Below are positions 8,270-17,240 of a stretch of DNA of 37,265 bases, piece after piece. The stretch comes from Caballeronia catudaia (GTDB lineage Bacteria; Pseudomonadota; Gammaproteobacteria; Burkholderiales; Burkholderiaceae), in assembly GCF_001544755.2 (NCBI RefSeq), contig NZ_FCOF02000055.1:1-37265 (forward strand), read 5' to 3'. The translations under genes and the position numbers were made by a program. The notes under the pieces are model-generated. The model saw only the letters and a program-made list of their open reading frames with translations. It was not told the DNA's origin and did not search any database. Numbering within the stretch: the stretch's first letter is position 1; each line of letters starts with the position of its first letter.

Positions 8270-8557
8270 TTACCAGTGGCGATAGCCGTAATGCCCGCCG
8301 TAATACCCGCCGTGATGCGCGTACCAGTCGCGGCGTCCCCAATAGTGATACCCATCCCAGTAGCGCTCGCCATGCCATCCGACGACGATGGCCGGCCCAG
8401 GCGCGACATACACCGGCGGCGCGGCGTACACCGGCGCGAAGGGCACGCCGACATTGATCCCGACGCTCACGCGCGCCATCGCGGCGTCGCAGGCGAGTCC
8501 TGCGGTCAGCGCAACGCCTGCGCCCACCGCGACCCCGATCAAACCCCTGGCGTTCAT
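8270..8557 (-). CDS. Exported Tyr/Gly/His-rich small protein
   Basis: A 95-residue protein with a signal-peptide-like start (MNARGLIGVAVGAGVALTAG). The mature part runs through AAPPVYVAPGP and WHGERYWDGYHYWGRR to a Gly-Tyr-His-rich tail. It resembles the PXPV/YXWGXW-type small exported proteins common in Burkholderia, whose function is unknown. AGAGGAAG precedes the ATG at 8557, which supports that start over an in-frame ATG at 8584. It lies divergent from the LysR gene, so it is a candidate LysR target. Confidence 0.8.
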   Translation of the reverse strand: MNARGLIGVAVGAGVALTAGLACDAAMARVSVGINVGVPFAPVYAAPPVYVAPGPAIVVGWHGERYWDGYHYWGRRDWYAHHGGYYGGHYGYRHW

Positions 8558-8652
8558 GTCTTCCTCTTCTGAGAAGGCCGTCACGAGCGCGATGCGATCC
8601 TGAACTCATATGCGACCATGAATCCATGTTAGCCGCGCGCATTGGGCGTTGC

Positions 8653-8669
8653 GTTACAAGCCCTGTAAC
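8653..8669. promoter_or_regulatory. Candidate LysR-type operator (T-N11-A)
   Basis: GTTACA and TGTAAC flank AGCCC as a perfect inverted repeat that contains the T-N11-A core typical of LysR-family sites. It sits in the 222-bp gap between the divergent small exported-protein gene and the LysR gene, about 100 bp from each start codon. Autoregulation and control of the 8557 gene are inferred from that placement. Confidence 0.45.
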
Positions 8670-8779
8670 AGATGTGAATGCTGAAACGAAGCCGCGAGGG
8701 GTGCCGTCGCCCGCACGGGTTGCGCGCCTTTGCGACGCCGTGGGATAGTTCCGGCTTGCTCGAAACGGATGGCGGGACG

Positions 8780-9697
8780 ATGGATTTACTGCGAAGCATG
8801 AGGATTTTCGCGCGCGTGGCCGAAGCGGCGAGCTTCACGCTTGCGGCGCAGCAAATGGACATCACGACGGCGCAGGCGTCGCGCGCCGTCACCGAGCTCG
8901 AGACACATCTGCGCACGCGGCTTTTGAATCGCACTACGCGCCGCGTCGCGCTCACCGACGCCGGCAATCGCTATCTCGCCCGCTGCAAGGAAGTGCTCGA
9001 ACTCGTCGATCTGTCCGAGGCCGAAGCGAGCAACGCGCAGGTCTCACCGAGCGGCGTGCTGCGCATGCACGCACCGATCACCTTCGGCCAGCACTACGTC
9101 GTGCCCGCGCTCACGCGCTATCTGGAAGAGCATCCGCAAGTGCGCGTCGAGCTGACGCTCTCGCAAAACGTGCCAGACATGCTCGACGAAGGCTTCGACG
9201 TATTCCTGCAGGTCACCACGTCCACCCTGCCCGACTCCGCGCTCGTCTCCACGAAAATCTGCTCGATGCCGAGCGTGCTCTGCGCATCGCCCACGTATCT
9301 GCAGCGCGCGGGCGTGCCGCAAGATCTCGGCGACTTGCCGAACCATGCGTGTCTGCAACTGGTGACGACATTTTTTCCCATCGACCGATGGACGTTCGAA
9401 GGCCCGCGCGGACAGGTCGAGCTGGAACTGGACCCCGGCCGGCTGCGCGTCAATTCCGCCGATGCGCTCGCCGCCGCGCTCGCGGATGGCCTCGGCATCG
9501 CGCCCTTGCCGATGCTCGCCGCGCTGCCGTGGCTGCAAAGCGGCGCGCTCGTGCGCGTGCTGCCCGAGTGGGAACTCCAGACGATGACGGTCTACGCGAT
9601 GTACGCGTCGCGCCAGTATCTCGACGCGAAGATCCGCACATGGATTACGTTTCTGCGCGATTTCGTCGAAGGAACGCTCGCGAGCGAGCCTGTCTGA
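8780..9697 (+). CDS. LysR-family transcriptional regulator
   Basis: At 305 residues it has the standard LTTR length. The N-terminal winged helix-turn-helix spans about residues 3-62 (MRIFARVAEAASFTLAAQQM, ending with TTRRVALTDAGNRYL). The substrate-binding domain from residue ~90 resembles the CrgA/AaeR-like group. The effector is unknown. The ATG at 8780 gives the exact family start; open frame upstream to 8678 is not conserved in type. The secretion operon begins 186 bp downstream on the same strand, so this regulator could also act there, but nothing in the sequence proves it. Confidence 0.92.
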   Translation: MDLLRSMRIFARVAEAASFTLAAQQMDITTAQASRAVTELETHLRTRLLNRTTRRVALTDAGNRYLARCKEVLELVDLSEAEASNAQVSPSGVLRMHAPITFGQHYVVPALTRYLEEHPQVRVELTLSQNVPDMLDEGFDVFLQVTTSTLPDSALVSTKICSMPSVLCASPTYLQRAGVPQDLGDLPNHACLQLVTTFFPIDRWTFEGPRGQVELELDPGRLRVNSADALAAALADGLGIAPLPMLAALPWLQSGALVRVLPEWELQTMTVYAMYASRQYLDAKIRTWITFLRDFVEGTLASEPV

Positions 9698-9883
9698 AGC
9701 GTCCGGATACATCGTATTCCTAATACCAATGAGCCATCCGGTGCGCGAACGCACGCCAGAGCCAGCACCGGCGCGCATTCTCTAAACGCGTAGTTGCACG
9801 CATGGTTCGGAACACTAAACTGCTTGATGGAGCGCCTGCATCGCTGCATGACGATGCGCCGCAACAGAGAGGAGTCGGCCGCC

Positions 9884-12223
9884 ATGAACGAGCTTCCGCG
9901 CGCAAGCATCACGTCCCCCGCGCTTCGGCTTTGCACCGCCACGCTCTGCGCCGCGGCCTTCGCGCACGCGCACGCGGAGCCGACCGGCGCGCGTGTCGTC
10001 GCCGGTTCCGGCTCGGTCACGAGCGCGGGCGCGAACACGACCATCCAGCAAAACAGCAACCGCCTCGCGATCGACTGGCGTTCGTTTGGCACGCGTCCGG
10101 GCGAATCCATCACGTTCAATCAGCCGGGCGCGAACGCGATCGCGCTCAATCGCGTCACCGGGCCGCGCCCGTCGGCGCTCTTCGGCAGGCTCGACGCCAA
10201 CGGTCAGGTGTTCATCGTCAATCCGAACGGCGTGATCTTCGGGCCGGGCGCGCAGGTGAATGTCGGCGGGCTGCTCGCGTCGTCGCTCAATCTGTCGACG
10301 AGCGATTTCATGAGCGGCCATTACACCTTCGCGGGCGGGCGGCGGCACTGGCACTGGCGCCGGCATGACGACGACGGCGCCGCGGTCGTCAACCTCGGCA
10401 CGATCCGCAGCGCGCCCGGCGGCTATGTCGCGCTGATCGGCACGCGCGCGATCAACGCCGGCACGATCGATTCGCCCAACGGCTTTGCCGCGCTCGCGGC
10501 GGGCGAGCGCATCGCCGTCACGCTCGGCGATCACAGCATGATCGGCTTGTCGGTGGAGCGCGGCGCGCTGAATGCGCTCGCCGCCAATCACGGATTGATC
10601 GAAGCCGATGGCGGTCAGGCCTGGCTCGCCGCGAGCGCAGAAGATGCGCTCTTCGCCAATGTCGTGAACAACACGGGCGTGATCCGCGCGCGCAGCGCGG
10701 TGAACCAGAACGGCGTGATCCGGCTCGTCGCCGACACCGGCGTCGTGCAGGTCGGCGGCACGCTCGACGCGTCCGCGCCCAATGGCGGCAATGGCGGCGT
10801 CATCGAAACGGCAGGCACGCAGGTGCGCGTCGCGCCCGATGCGCGGATCACGACGGCGGCGATGACCGGGCAAGCCGGGACGTGGCGCATCGCGAGCGAT
10901 TTCGTCGCGCTCGTCGGCGCGGACAATGACTTCGGAAGGCGCTTCGGCACGATCCAGAGCGCGACGCTTTCGCGCGTGCTCGAATCGACCAATGTGACGA
11001 TCAGCGCCGCCGCGCCGACCGGCTTCGAACCGTTCGGCTTCGTGCTGATCGACGGCCCCGTCGCGTGGCGCGGCGCAAATACGCTCTCGCTCGCGGGGCA
11101 AAGCGGCATTCGACTCGATGCCGCCATCAGCGCGCCGCGCGGCACGTTCTCGATGACGACCGCCCGCGCCGTCACGCAACGCGCGCCGATCGAAGCAGCT
11201 CATGTCGCGCTGCAAGGCGGCGGGACGTATCGGTTGACGAATGCGGACAACCGCATCGGCACGCTCGCCGCGAACGCCGGATCGCTCATGCTCACCGATA
11301 CCACGCCGCTGGTCATCGGCAGCGTCGCGGGGCTGACGGGCGTGTCGGCGGACGGCGCGGTGACGCTCGCGGCGCCATCGCTCACGCTCGCCGCGCCGGT
11401 CACGAGCCGCGCGAGCGGCACGGCCATCGCGCTCGCCGCCGCGACCTTCGACAACCGCGCGGGCTCGCGTGCGCTCGCCGCGCCCAACGGCCGCTGGATC
11501 GTCTACACCGACTCGCCGGACGCCGCCGCGTTCGGCGGCCTGCAAAGCGGCAACCTCGCGCTCTGGGGCGATGCCTACGCGGGCGGCGCCGATGCGCGCG
11601 CCGCTGCGTCTCCGGGCAACCGCTTCGCGTTCAGGGCGGTTCAGCAGGGCACGCTGACGGCGGTGAATATCGACGTGCCCTTCGACGTGCCGCGCACGCT
11701 CGGCCCGAACGACGTCACCATCGCGCTGCGCTACAACGGCGCGAACTACGGCAACGCGTTCGCGGACAGCCCGACCGTCCACGAGCCCTTCGTCTTCACG
11801 GTGTCGAGCACGGGCGCGGCGCCCGGCGCGGCGAGCGGCGAATACGCGATCACCGTCACGGCGACGGGCGGCCCCACGGGCTACAAGATCACGACGCAAG
11901 GCGGCACGCTGCGCATCGCCGGGGCGCCCACGCCGCCGACACCGCCCACGCGGCCCGTCACGCCGGTCACGCCCGTCACGCCCGCGCCACCCACGCAGCT
12001 CGTGACGCCTGAAGCGCCTGGACCGATCATCACGACGGTGGCGGTGGTGCCCGGCATTCTCGATTCCGTGCGAACCGACGCCATGAACCCCGCGCCGCTT
12101 TCCAATGCGACGCCGGGACTCCAGCCGGAATCGGCGCCGCTCGTGCAGCAGCGCACGGATTCGTCGAGCGACGGCAGCCGCCTGCCGGACGACGCATGGC
12201 CCGGTCACGTATGCCGTATGTGA
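9884..12223 (+). CDS. TpsA filamentous-haemagglutinin-type exoprotein
   Basis: A 779-residue exoprotein of two-partner secretion (type Vb). A signal peptide ends near residue 31 (AHAHA). The TPS domain (about 33-280) carries the hallmark IVNPNGVIFGPGAQVNVGGL with NPNG near residues 113-116, needed for recognition by TpsB. The middle is repetitive and beta-helix-like. Residues ~590-690 look like an MBG-type beta-sandwich. The end is a Pro/Thr-rich linker and a Ser/Asp-rich tail. A short Arg/His/Trp insertion (RRHWHWRRHDDD) interrupts the TPS domain. It is short for a TpsA. AGAGGAG lies 9 nt before the ATG; an in-frame ATG at 9794 is unlikely. It is first in a six-gene block. Confidence 0.9.
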   Translation: MNELPRASITSPALRLCTATLCAAAFAHAHAEPTGARVVAGSGSVTSAGANTTIQQNSNRLAIDWRSFGTRPGESITFNQPGANAIALNRVTGPRPSALFGRLDANGQVFIVNPNGVIFGPGAQVNVGGLLASSLNLSTSDFMSGHYTFAGGRRHWHWRRHDDDGAAVVNLGTIRSAPGGYVALIGTRAINAGTIDSPNGFAALAAGERIAVTLGDHSMIGLSVERGALNALAANHGLIEADGGQAWLAASAEDALFANVVNNTGVIRARSAVNQNGVIRLVADTGVVQVGGTLDASAPNGGNGGVIETAGTQVRVAPDARITTAAMTGQAGTWRIASDFVALVGADNDFGRRFGTIQSATLSRVLESTNVTISAAAPTGFEPFGFVLIDGPVAWRGANTLSLAGQSGIRLDAAISAPRGTFSMTTARAVTQRAPIEAAHVALQGGGTYRLTNADNRIGTLAANAGSLMLTDTTPLVIGSVAGLTGVSADGAVTLAAPSLTLAAPVTSRASGTAIALAAATFDNRAGSRALAAPNGRWIVYTDSPDAAAFGGLQSGNLALWGDAYAGGADARAAASPGNRFAFRAVQQGTLTAVNIDVPFDVPRTLGPNDVTIALRYNGANYGNAFADSPTVHEPFVFTVSSTGAAPGAASGEYAITVTATGGPTGYKITTQGGTLRIAGAPTPPTPPTRPVTPVTPVTPAPPTQLVTPEAPGPIITTVAVVPGILDSVRTDAMNPAPLSNATPGLQPESAPLVQQRTDSSSDGSRLPDDAWPGHVCRM

Positions 12224-13962
12224 GCGCGCGGCGCGTGCGACGCTCCGGCACCCACCCACGGCGGGGCCGCGTGGGGACGCGCCGGCTCGCCGTGCTGTTC
12301 GCGACGCTCGTCGCGGCGTCCGCGCGCGACATGCGTGATGCGCGGGCTCAGGCGCTGCCGAACGCGGGCAGCATCCTGCGCGAACAGCAGCAGCAAACGC
12401 CCGTTCCGCCGCCGCCGTCCGACCTGCGCCTGAACGTGACGCCCGCGCCCGAGCCTGCGCCGCCATCGGGCGCGCCGGGCGGCATCCGCTTCGAAGTGAA
12501 GGGCTTCGACTTCACCGGCAACACGCTCTTCCCGGCTGCGGAGCTGAAGGAGGTGTTGCGCCCTGTCGTCGGCGCGGATCGTTCGCTCGACGATCTCGAA
12601 GCCGCCGCCGACCGCATCAGCGCGTACTACCGCCGCCACGGCTATCTGGTCGCGCGGGCGTACGTGCCGCCGCAGCAGATCGACAACGGCATCGTGCGTA
12701 TCGCGGTGAGCGAGGGGCGGTACGGCCGCGTCGATATCGACAACCGGTCGCGCACGCGCGATTCGGTCATCACGCGCTTTCTCGGGCCGCTCAAGTCCGG
12801 CGAGGTCATCGACGAGCACGCCCTCACCCGCGCGACGCTGCTCGCGCAAGACGCGGCCGGCACGACGGGCGCGAACGCGACGATCTCGCCGGGCGTGCTG
12901 CCGGGCACGTCGGACATGACGCTGCAGGTGCCGAAGGCGCGGCCCTTATCGGGCAGCGTGCAGGCCGACAACTACGGCCAGACGACGACCGGCGCCGCGC
13001 GGCTCATCGGCGCGCTGCAATGGAACAATCCGCTGGGCATCGGCGATCAGCTGGCCGCGCGGCTGCTCGGCTCGATCACCGGGCAGTTCTACGGCAACAT
13101 CGGCTACACGGTGCCGGTGGGCGGCAGCGGGCTCGCGTGGGGCGTGGGCTATACGCGCTCGACGTATTCGGTCGGCGGCCAGTTCGACGAGCTCGACGCC
13201 TACGGCAGCGCCAACGTGTTCTCGACGTTCTTCAGCTATCCCCTCCTGCGCTCGCCGTCGGCGAACGTGTACACGACGCTCGGCTACGACCACAAGCTCC
13301 TGTCGGATCACATCGGCGCGTTCGATTCCGTCAGCGACAAGACGAGCGACGTCGGACGCCTCGGGCTGTCGGGCAATCTGACGCTGGAAAAAAGCATCAC
13401 GACGTTCGATACGAGCATCCAGCAAGGCAACCTGCGCTTCAAGTCGCCGCAGCTGGAACAGGTCGCGTCGCAGATCGGCGGCGCGTTCACGAAGTTCGTG
13501 CTCGCGCTCACGCACACGCAGGTCATCGGCGCGCAGACGAACGGCACGCAGCTTTACTTCTCGCTCACGGCGCAGACGGCATCGCACAATCTGGATTCGT
13601 CCGAGCAGATCTCGCTCGGCGGGCCGTACGCGGTGCGCGCCTACGCCACCGGCGACGCGCCCGTCGACGAAGCGTATATCGCGACCTTCGAAGTGCGGCA
13701 AACGCTGAAACAGTCGCTCGTGCCGGTGCTCGTGACGCTGTCGGGCTTCATCGATACCGCCGACGGAAAAATCGTCGCGCATCCTGTCGTGCCGGGCACG
13801 AATCACGTGCGGCTGTCGGGCATGGGCGTCGGCGCGACGTTCGCCGCGCCGCACGACTTTCTGCTGTCGATGGCCTACGCGCACACCCTGGGCCACGTGC
13901 CGCCGACGCTCGGCACCGGCCACGCGAACCGCTTCTGGGTCGCGCTCACGAAGTCCTTCTGA
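12196..13962 (+). CDS. TpsB outer-membrane transporter (ShlB/FhaC family)
   Basis: A 588-residue partner of TpsA that forms a 16-strand barrel and secretes it. After an Arg-rich signal sequence comes a Pro-rich linker (residues ~55-95), then POTRA domains (FEVKGFDFTGNTLFPAAELK and onward to ~250), then the barrel. The L6-loop motif reads VRAY in place of the commoner VRGF/Y. The last residue is Phe, as in Omp85-type proteins. The ATG at 12196 overlaps tpsA by 28 bp but lacks a clear ribosome-binding site. A GTG at 12271 behind GGCGGGG gives a more usual signal peptide and no overlap, so the start is unsettled. Confidence 0.92.
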   Translation: MARSRMPYVSARRVRRSGTHPRRGRVGTRRLAVLFATLVAASARDMRDARAQALPNAGSILREQQQQTPVPPPPSDLRLNVTPAPEPAPPSGAPGGIRFEVKGFDFTGNTLFPAAELKEVLRPVVGADRSLDDLEAAADRISAYYRRHGYLVARAYVPPQQIDNGIVRIAVSEGRYGRVDIDNRSRTRDSVITRFLGPLKSGEVIDEHALTRATLLAQDAAGTTGANATISPGVLPGTSDMTLQVPKARPLSGSVQADNYGQTTTGAARLIGALQWNNPLGIGDQLAARLLGSITGQFYGNIGYTVPVGGSGLAWGVGYTRSTYSVGGQFDELDAYGSANVFSTFFSYPLLRSPSANVYTTLGYDHKLLSDHIGAFDSVSDKTSDVGRLGLSGNLTLEKSITTFDTSIQQGNLRFKSPQLEQVASQIGGAFTKFVLALTHTQVIGAQTNGTQLYFSLTAQTASHNLDSSEQISLGGPYAVRAYATGDAPVDEAYIATFEVRQTLKQSLVPVLVTLSGFIDTADGKIVAHPVVPGTNHVRLSGMGVGATFAAPHDFLLSMAYAHTLGHVPPTLGTGHANRFWVALTKSF

Positions 13963-13970
13963 GACCGATC

Positions 13971-14618
13971 ATGATGCGCGCCCGATCCCTCCTGCTGCTC
14001 TTCCTCTTCGCGATGACCGCGCATGCGGCGCGCGCCGAGCCCGTCGCGACGATCACCGCGCTCGTCGGCAATGTCGCGATCCAGTCGGCGGGCGGCGCGC
14101 AGCGCGTGGCGGCGGTGGGCGGCGGCATCGACAACGGCGACACCGTGCAGACGGGCGTCGGCTCCGAAATCGTGATGATCTTCACGGACAAGCAGCGCGT
14201 GTATCTCAAGCCGGGCTCGGTGTTTCGCGTCGACGACTTTCACTATGCGGCGAGCGCGCCGCAGGAAGACCGCAGTTTTCTGTCGCTCGTGAAGGGCGGG
14301 CTGCGCGCGGTGGACGGGCTCGTCGCAAAAGAAGGCAAGCCCGAGAACTATCGCGTGAAGACGCCGACGTCGACCATCGGCATACGTGGCACCGAATATT
14401 CCGTGACCGACTGCGCGAACCTGGAGCCCGGCGGCAACGCGGATTGCAAGGGCGATCAGATCGTCGTCTACGACGGGCAGATCGTCGTCATCAATCAGGT
14501 CGACAGGCAGATCGTGCGCGCGGGCGAAGGCGCGATCGTCATCAGTACGCGGCTGCCGTTTCGCGTGCTGCCGGCCTCGCGCGTGACGCCGGTGCTGCCG
14601 TCGGCGGCGTGCCGTTAG
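13971..14618 (+). CDS. Exported FecR-domain protein
   Basis: A 215-residue protein with a signal peptide (MMRARSLLLLFLFAMTAHAA) and a FecR domain. The diagnostic part is YRVKTPTSTIGIRGTEYSVT near residues 124-143. It lacks the cytoplasmic anti-sigma part and the transmembrane helix of true FecR, so it is probably a periplasmic or secreted sensing or binding module. Proteins of this kind are often encoded beside CHASE2-domain enzymes, as here. It starts 8 bp after tpsB, so co-translation is likely. Two cysteines (in TDCANLEPGGNADCKG) could form a disulphide. Confidence 0.87.
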   Translation: MMRARSLLLLFLFAMTAHAARAEPVATITALVGNVAIQSAGGAQRVAAVGGGIDNGDTVQTGVGSEIVMIFTDKQRVYLKPGSVFRVDDFHYAASAPQEDRSFLSLVKGGLRAVDGLVAKEGKPENYRVKTPTSTIGIRGTEYSVTDCANLEPGGNADCKGDQIVVYDGQIVVINQVDRQIVRAGEGAIVISTRLPFRVLPASRVTPVLPSAACR

Positions 14619-14630
14619 CGGCAAGCCGCG

Positions 14631-15005
14631 ATGCGCGCGCACACGAGCCGCGGCACGAACCGCCCGCACGCCGCGCACGATGCCGGCGCGTCGCGTGTCC
14701 GGGAAGCCGCCGCGTCCTTCTGTCTCGACACGCTCGCCGCCGTGCTCACCACCGTCCTCATGTTGATCGCGGCGTCCTCGGTCAGGACGGGCGCGCTGCT
14801 TTTCGCGCTCGCGCACTGGAAGCGCGGCACCGCGTATTCGATCCTCACGCATATCCGCGCACGCAACGAAGCACCCGGCGTGGAAATGGGGCGCGTGACG
14901 GTGGCGCTTGCTCCCGCGCGCGCCGCGCGCATGCACAAGTTCGTCGCCCGCGTGCTGGCCGCGCGGCTGGTCGTCGCGAACGAACAGATCCGGGCCGCGC
15001 AATGA
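14631..15005 (+). CDS. Unknown small membrane protein
   Basis: I do not recognise this 124-residue protein. It has a basic N-terminus (~25 residues), one long or two short hydrophobic helices (residues ~30-62, including LDTLAAVLTTVLMLIAASS), and a basic helical C-terminus ending in LVVANEQIRAAQ. It starts 12 bp after the FecR-domain gene, and its stop overlaps the cyclase start as ATGA, a classic coupling signal. This makes it a real gene despite no recognisable family. By context it may link the periplasmic FecR protein to the CHASE2 cyclase; that is inference only. Confidence 0.68.
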   Translation: MRAHTSRGTNRPHAAHDAGASRVREAAASFCLDTLAAVLTTVLMLIAASSVRTGALLFALAHWKRGTAYSILTHIRARNEAPGVEMGRVTVALAPARAARMHKFVARVLAARLVVANEQIRAAQ

Positions 15006-17221
15006 GCGCGCGCGCGCCCTTCGCGTTCGTGCTGAAGCGCTCGGGGTTGCGCTGGGCGCTGGGGCTCGCGATCGTCGTCGCGCTCGCGGGGCACGCGCTC
15101 GGGCGCTACGACCTCCGTTTCGCCGATTCGCTCGACGCGATGATCTACGACGCGAAGGTGCGCCTCTTCATGCCGCGCACGACGGACCCGCGCATCGCGA
15201 TACTCGACATCGACGAGAAAAGCCTCGCCGAACTCGGCCGCTGGCCGTGGGATCGCGCGCGCATGGCGGAGCTGGTGAATGCGCTGTTTGCGCGCGAGCA
15301 TGTCGCGGTGCTCGGCTTCGATATGGTGTTCGCGGAACCCGACGCGAGCTCGGGTCTCGCCGTGCTCGACGAACTCGCGCGCGGCGCCCTCGCCGATAAC
15401 GCCGCTTACCGCCGCGCGCTCGAAGGACTCGCGCCGCGCCTCGACTACGACCGGCGCTTCGCCGATGCGCTGGCGGGCCATCCCGTCGTGCTCGGCTATT
15501 ACTTTTCGAATCAGGATGCATCGAGCGGCGCGATCGGTGCGCCTGTCATGAACGAGCGCGCGTTCGGCACGCATCCTTTCACGCTCTTCGACTGGACGAG
15601 CTACGGCGGCAACCTGCCCGTGCTGCAAAAGGCGGCGCGACGCGCGGGCTACTTCAATCCGGTGATCGATTTCGACGGTTCCGTGCGCCGCGTGCCGCTC
15701 GTCACCGCTCACCGCGAAGGCGTGTACGGCGCGCTCTCGCTCGAAGTGATCCGCGCCCTCTTCGGCGACGCCGCCGTCACGCCACGCTTCGACGATCCCG
15801 CCGCCCCGCTATCCGGCCTCGCGCTAACGACGCCGCGCGGCACACGCGTGATTCCCGTCGATGAAAACGGCGCGGCGCTCGTGCCGTATCGTGGCGCGGC
15901 GGGCAGCTTCCCGTACTACTCCGTCGCCGATGTGCTCGCGCGACGCATTCCGGCGGGCGCGCTCGCGGGCAGGATCGTGCTCATCGGCACGACGGCGCCG
16001 GGATTGATGGATCAGCGCACGACGCCCGTCGGCGAGGTGTATCCGGGCGTCGAAGTCAACGCGAATCTGATCGGCGGCATGCTCGACGGCACGATCCGCT
16101 TCAGGCCGCCCTTCGCTGCGGCGCTGCAGGCGCTCGCGCTCGCCGCCGCCGGTCTCGCGATGATCTTCCTATGGCCGTGGCACGCGCCCGCCCGTGCGAC
16201 GCTCTTCGGCGCGATCCTGTTCGCCGCGATCGTCGGGGCTGATTTGTACGCGTTCGCGCGGCTCGGCTGGGCGATTCCGGTGGCGTCGCTGCTGCTCGCC
16301 GTGCTCGCGCTTTACGTGCTGAACATGTCGTACGGTTATTTTGTCGAGGCGCGTGCGAAGCGCCATTTCGCCGCGCTTTTCGGGCAATACGTGCCGCCCG
16401 AGCTCGTCGAGGAGATGAGCCGCAGTCCGGAGGACTACAGCATGGCGGGCCGCCGCGCCGAACTCACGGTTCTGTTCTGCGACGTGCTCGGCTTCACGGC
16501 GATCGCCGAAACGCTGGAACCGGAGGCGCTCGCGCGCCTGATGAACGAGTATCTCGGCACGATGACCGAGGTGATCCGCGCGCATCGCGGCACGCTCGAC
16601 AAGTACATCGGCGATGCGATCATGGGTTTCTGGGGCGCGCCCGTCGACGATCCGGATCACGCGCGCCATGCGGTCGCGGCGGCGCTCGGCATGCGCGCGG
16701 CGCTCGTCGATCTGAACCGCACGCTCATGGCGCGCGGCTGGCCGACCTTGTGGATCGGCATCGGCATCAATACCGGGCCGATGACGGTCGGCGACATGGG
16801 CTCGTCCGTGCGCAAGGCGTACACCGTGATGGGCGATGCGGTGAATGTCGCGGCGCGGCTCGAAGGACTGACGCGGCATTTCGATATCGACATCATCGTC
16901 GGCGAGGCGACGCGCGAGCAGGTGCCGGATATCGTGTTCCGTGAAATCGACCGCGTGCGCGTGAAGGGACGCGTCGCGCCGATCGCCGTGTTCGAGCCGC
17001 AGCCGCCGCACGAACATGCCGATGCGCTCGCGCGCTGGCACGCGGCGCTCGCGCACTATCGCGCGCGCGAGTGGAGCGAGTCGGAAACGCTACTCGCGAC
17101 GCTCGCGGCGCAGTATCCTGAGCGGCAGGTGTACGCGCTTTACCGCAAGCGTATCGACGCGCTGCATGGCGTCGAGCTTCCCGAGGACTGGGACTGCGTG
17201 AGCGCATTCGATGTCAAGTGA
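15002..17221 (+). CDS. CHASE2-domain class III adenylate/guanylate cyclase
   Basis: A 739-residue membrane enzyme. An N-terminal helix (~16-33) is followed by the periplasmic CHASE2 sensor (~40-355; DPRIAILDIDEKSLAELGRW and GFDMVFAEPD are typical), then three helices (~370-450), then the cyclase domain (~480-670). Metal-binding aspartates lie in LFCDVLGFTAIAE and YIGDAIMGFWGAP. The Lys in DKYIGD and the Thr in YTVMGDAVNVAARLE fit an ATP-specific class IIIb enzyme, so cAMP is the likely product. A TPR-like tail (~680-725) follows. The start overlaps the previous stop (ATGA). CHASE2 ligands are not known for this group. Confidence 0.92.
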   Translation: MSARAPFAFVLKRSGLRWALGLAIVVALAGHALGRYDLRFADSLDAMIYDAKVRLFMPRTTDPRIAILDIDEKSLAELGRWPWDRARMAELVNALFAREHVAVLGFDMVFAEPDASSGLAVLDELARGALADNAAYRRALEGLAPRLDYDRRFADALAGHPVVLGYYFSNQDASSGAIGAPVMNERAFGTHPFTLFDWTSYGGNLPVLQKAARRAGYFNPVIDFDGSVRRVPLVTAHREGVYGALSLEVIRALFGDAAVTPRFDDPAAPLSGLALTTPRGTRVIPVDENGAALVPYRGAAGSFPYYSVADVLARRIPAGALAGRIVLIGTTAPGLMDQRTTPVGEVYPGVEVNANLIGGMLDGTIRFRPPFAAALQALALAAAGLAMIFLWPWHAPARATLFGAILFAAIVGADLYAFARLGWAIPVASLLLAVLALYVLNMSYGYFVEARAKRHFAALFGQYVPPELVEEMSRSPEDYSMAGRRAELTVLFCDVLGFTAIAETLEPEALARLMNEYLGTMTEVIRAHRGTLDKYIGDAIMGFWGAPVDDPDHARHAVAAALGMRAALVDLNRTLMARGWPTLWIGIGINTGPMTVGDMGSSVRKAYTVMGDAVNVAARLEGLTRHFDIDIIVGEATREQVPDIVFREIDRVRVKGRVAPIAVFEPQPPHEHADALARWHAALAHYRAREWSESETLLATLAAQYPERQVYALYRKRIDALHGVELPEDWDCVSAFDVK

Positions 17222-17240
17222 GCTCGTCGGGCGGGCCATC

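Noticed and set aside
11940..12000. Short tandem repeats (Pro-Val-Thr codons) suggesting a CRISPR or minisatellite
   Set aside because: They are the coding repeats of the TpsA proline-rich linker; no spacers or conserved repeat unit of CRISPR length.
9815..12466. An 883-codon open frame on the minus strand opposite tpsA
   Set aside because: It is a high-GC shadow: Arg/Ala/Asp-rich, no family sequence, no ribosome-binding site, and the plus strand has a clear TpsA.
13020..13970. Plus-strand open frame extending the FecR-domain protein upstream
   Set aside because: It lies entirely within tpsB in another frame; the signal peptide starting at 13971 marks the true start.
16169..17056. 295-codon minus-strand frame opposite the cyclase domain
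   Set aside because: Shadow of the conserved cyclase domain; His/Arg-rich with no known family.
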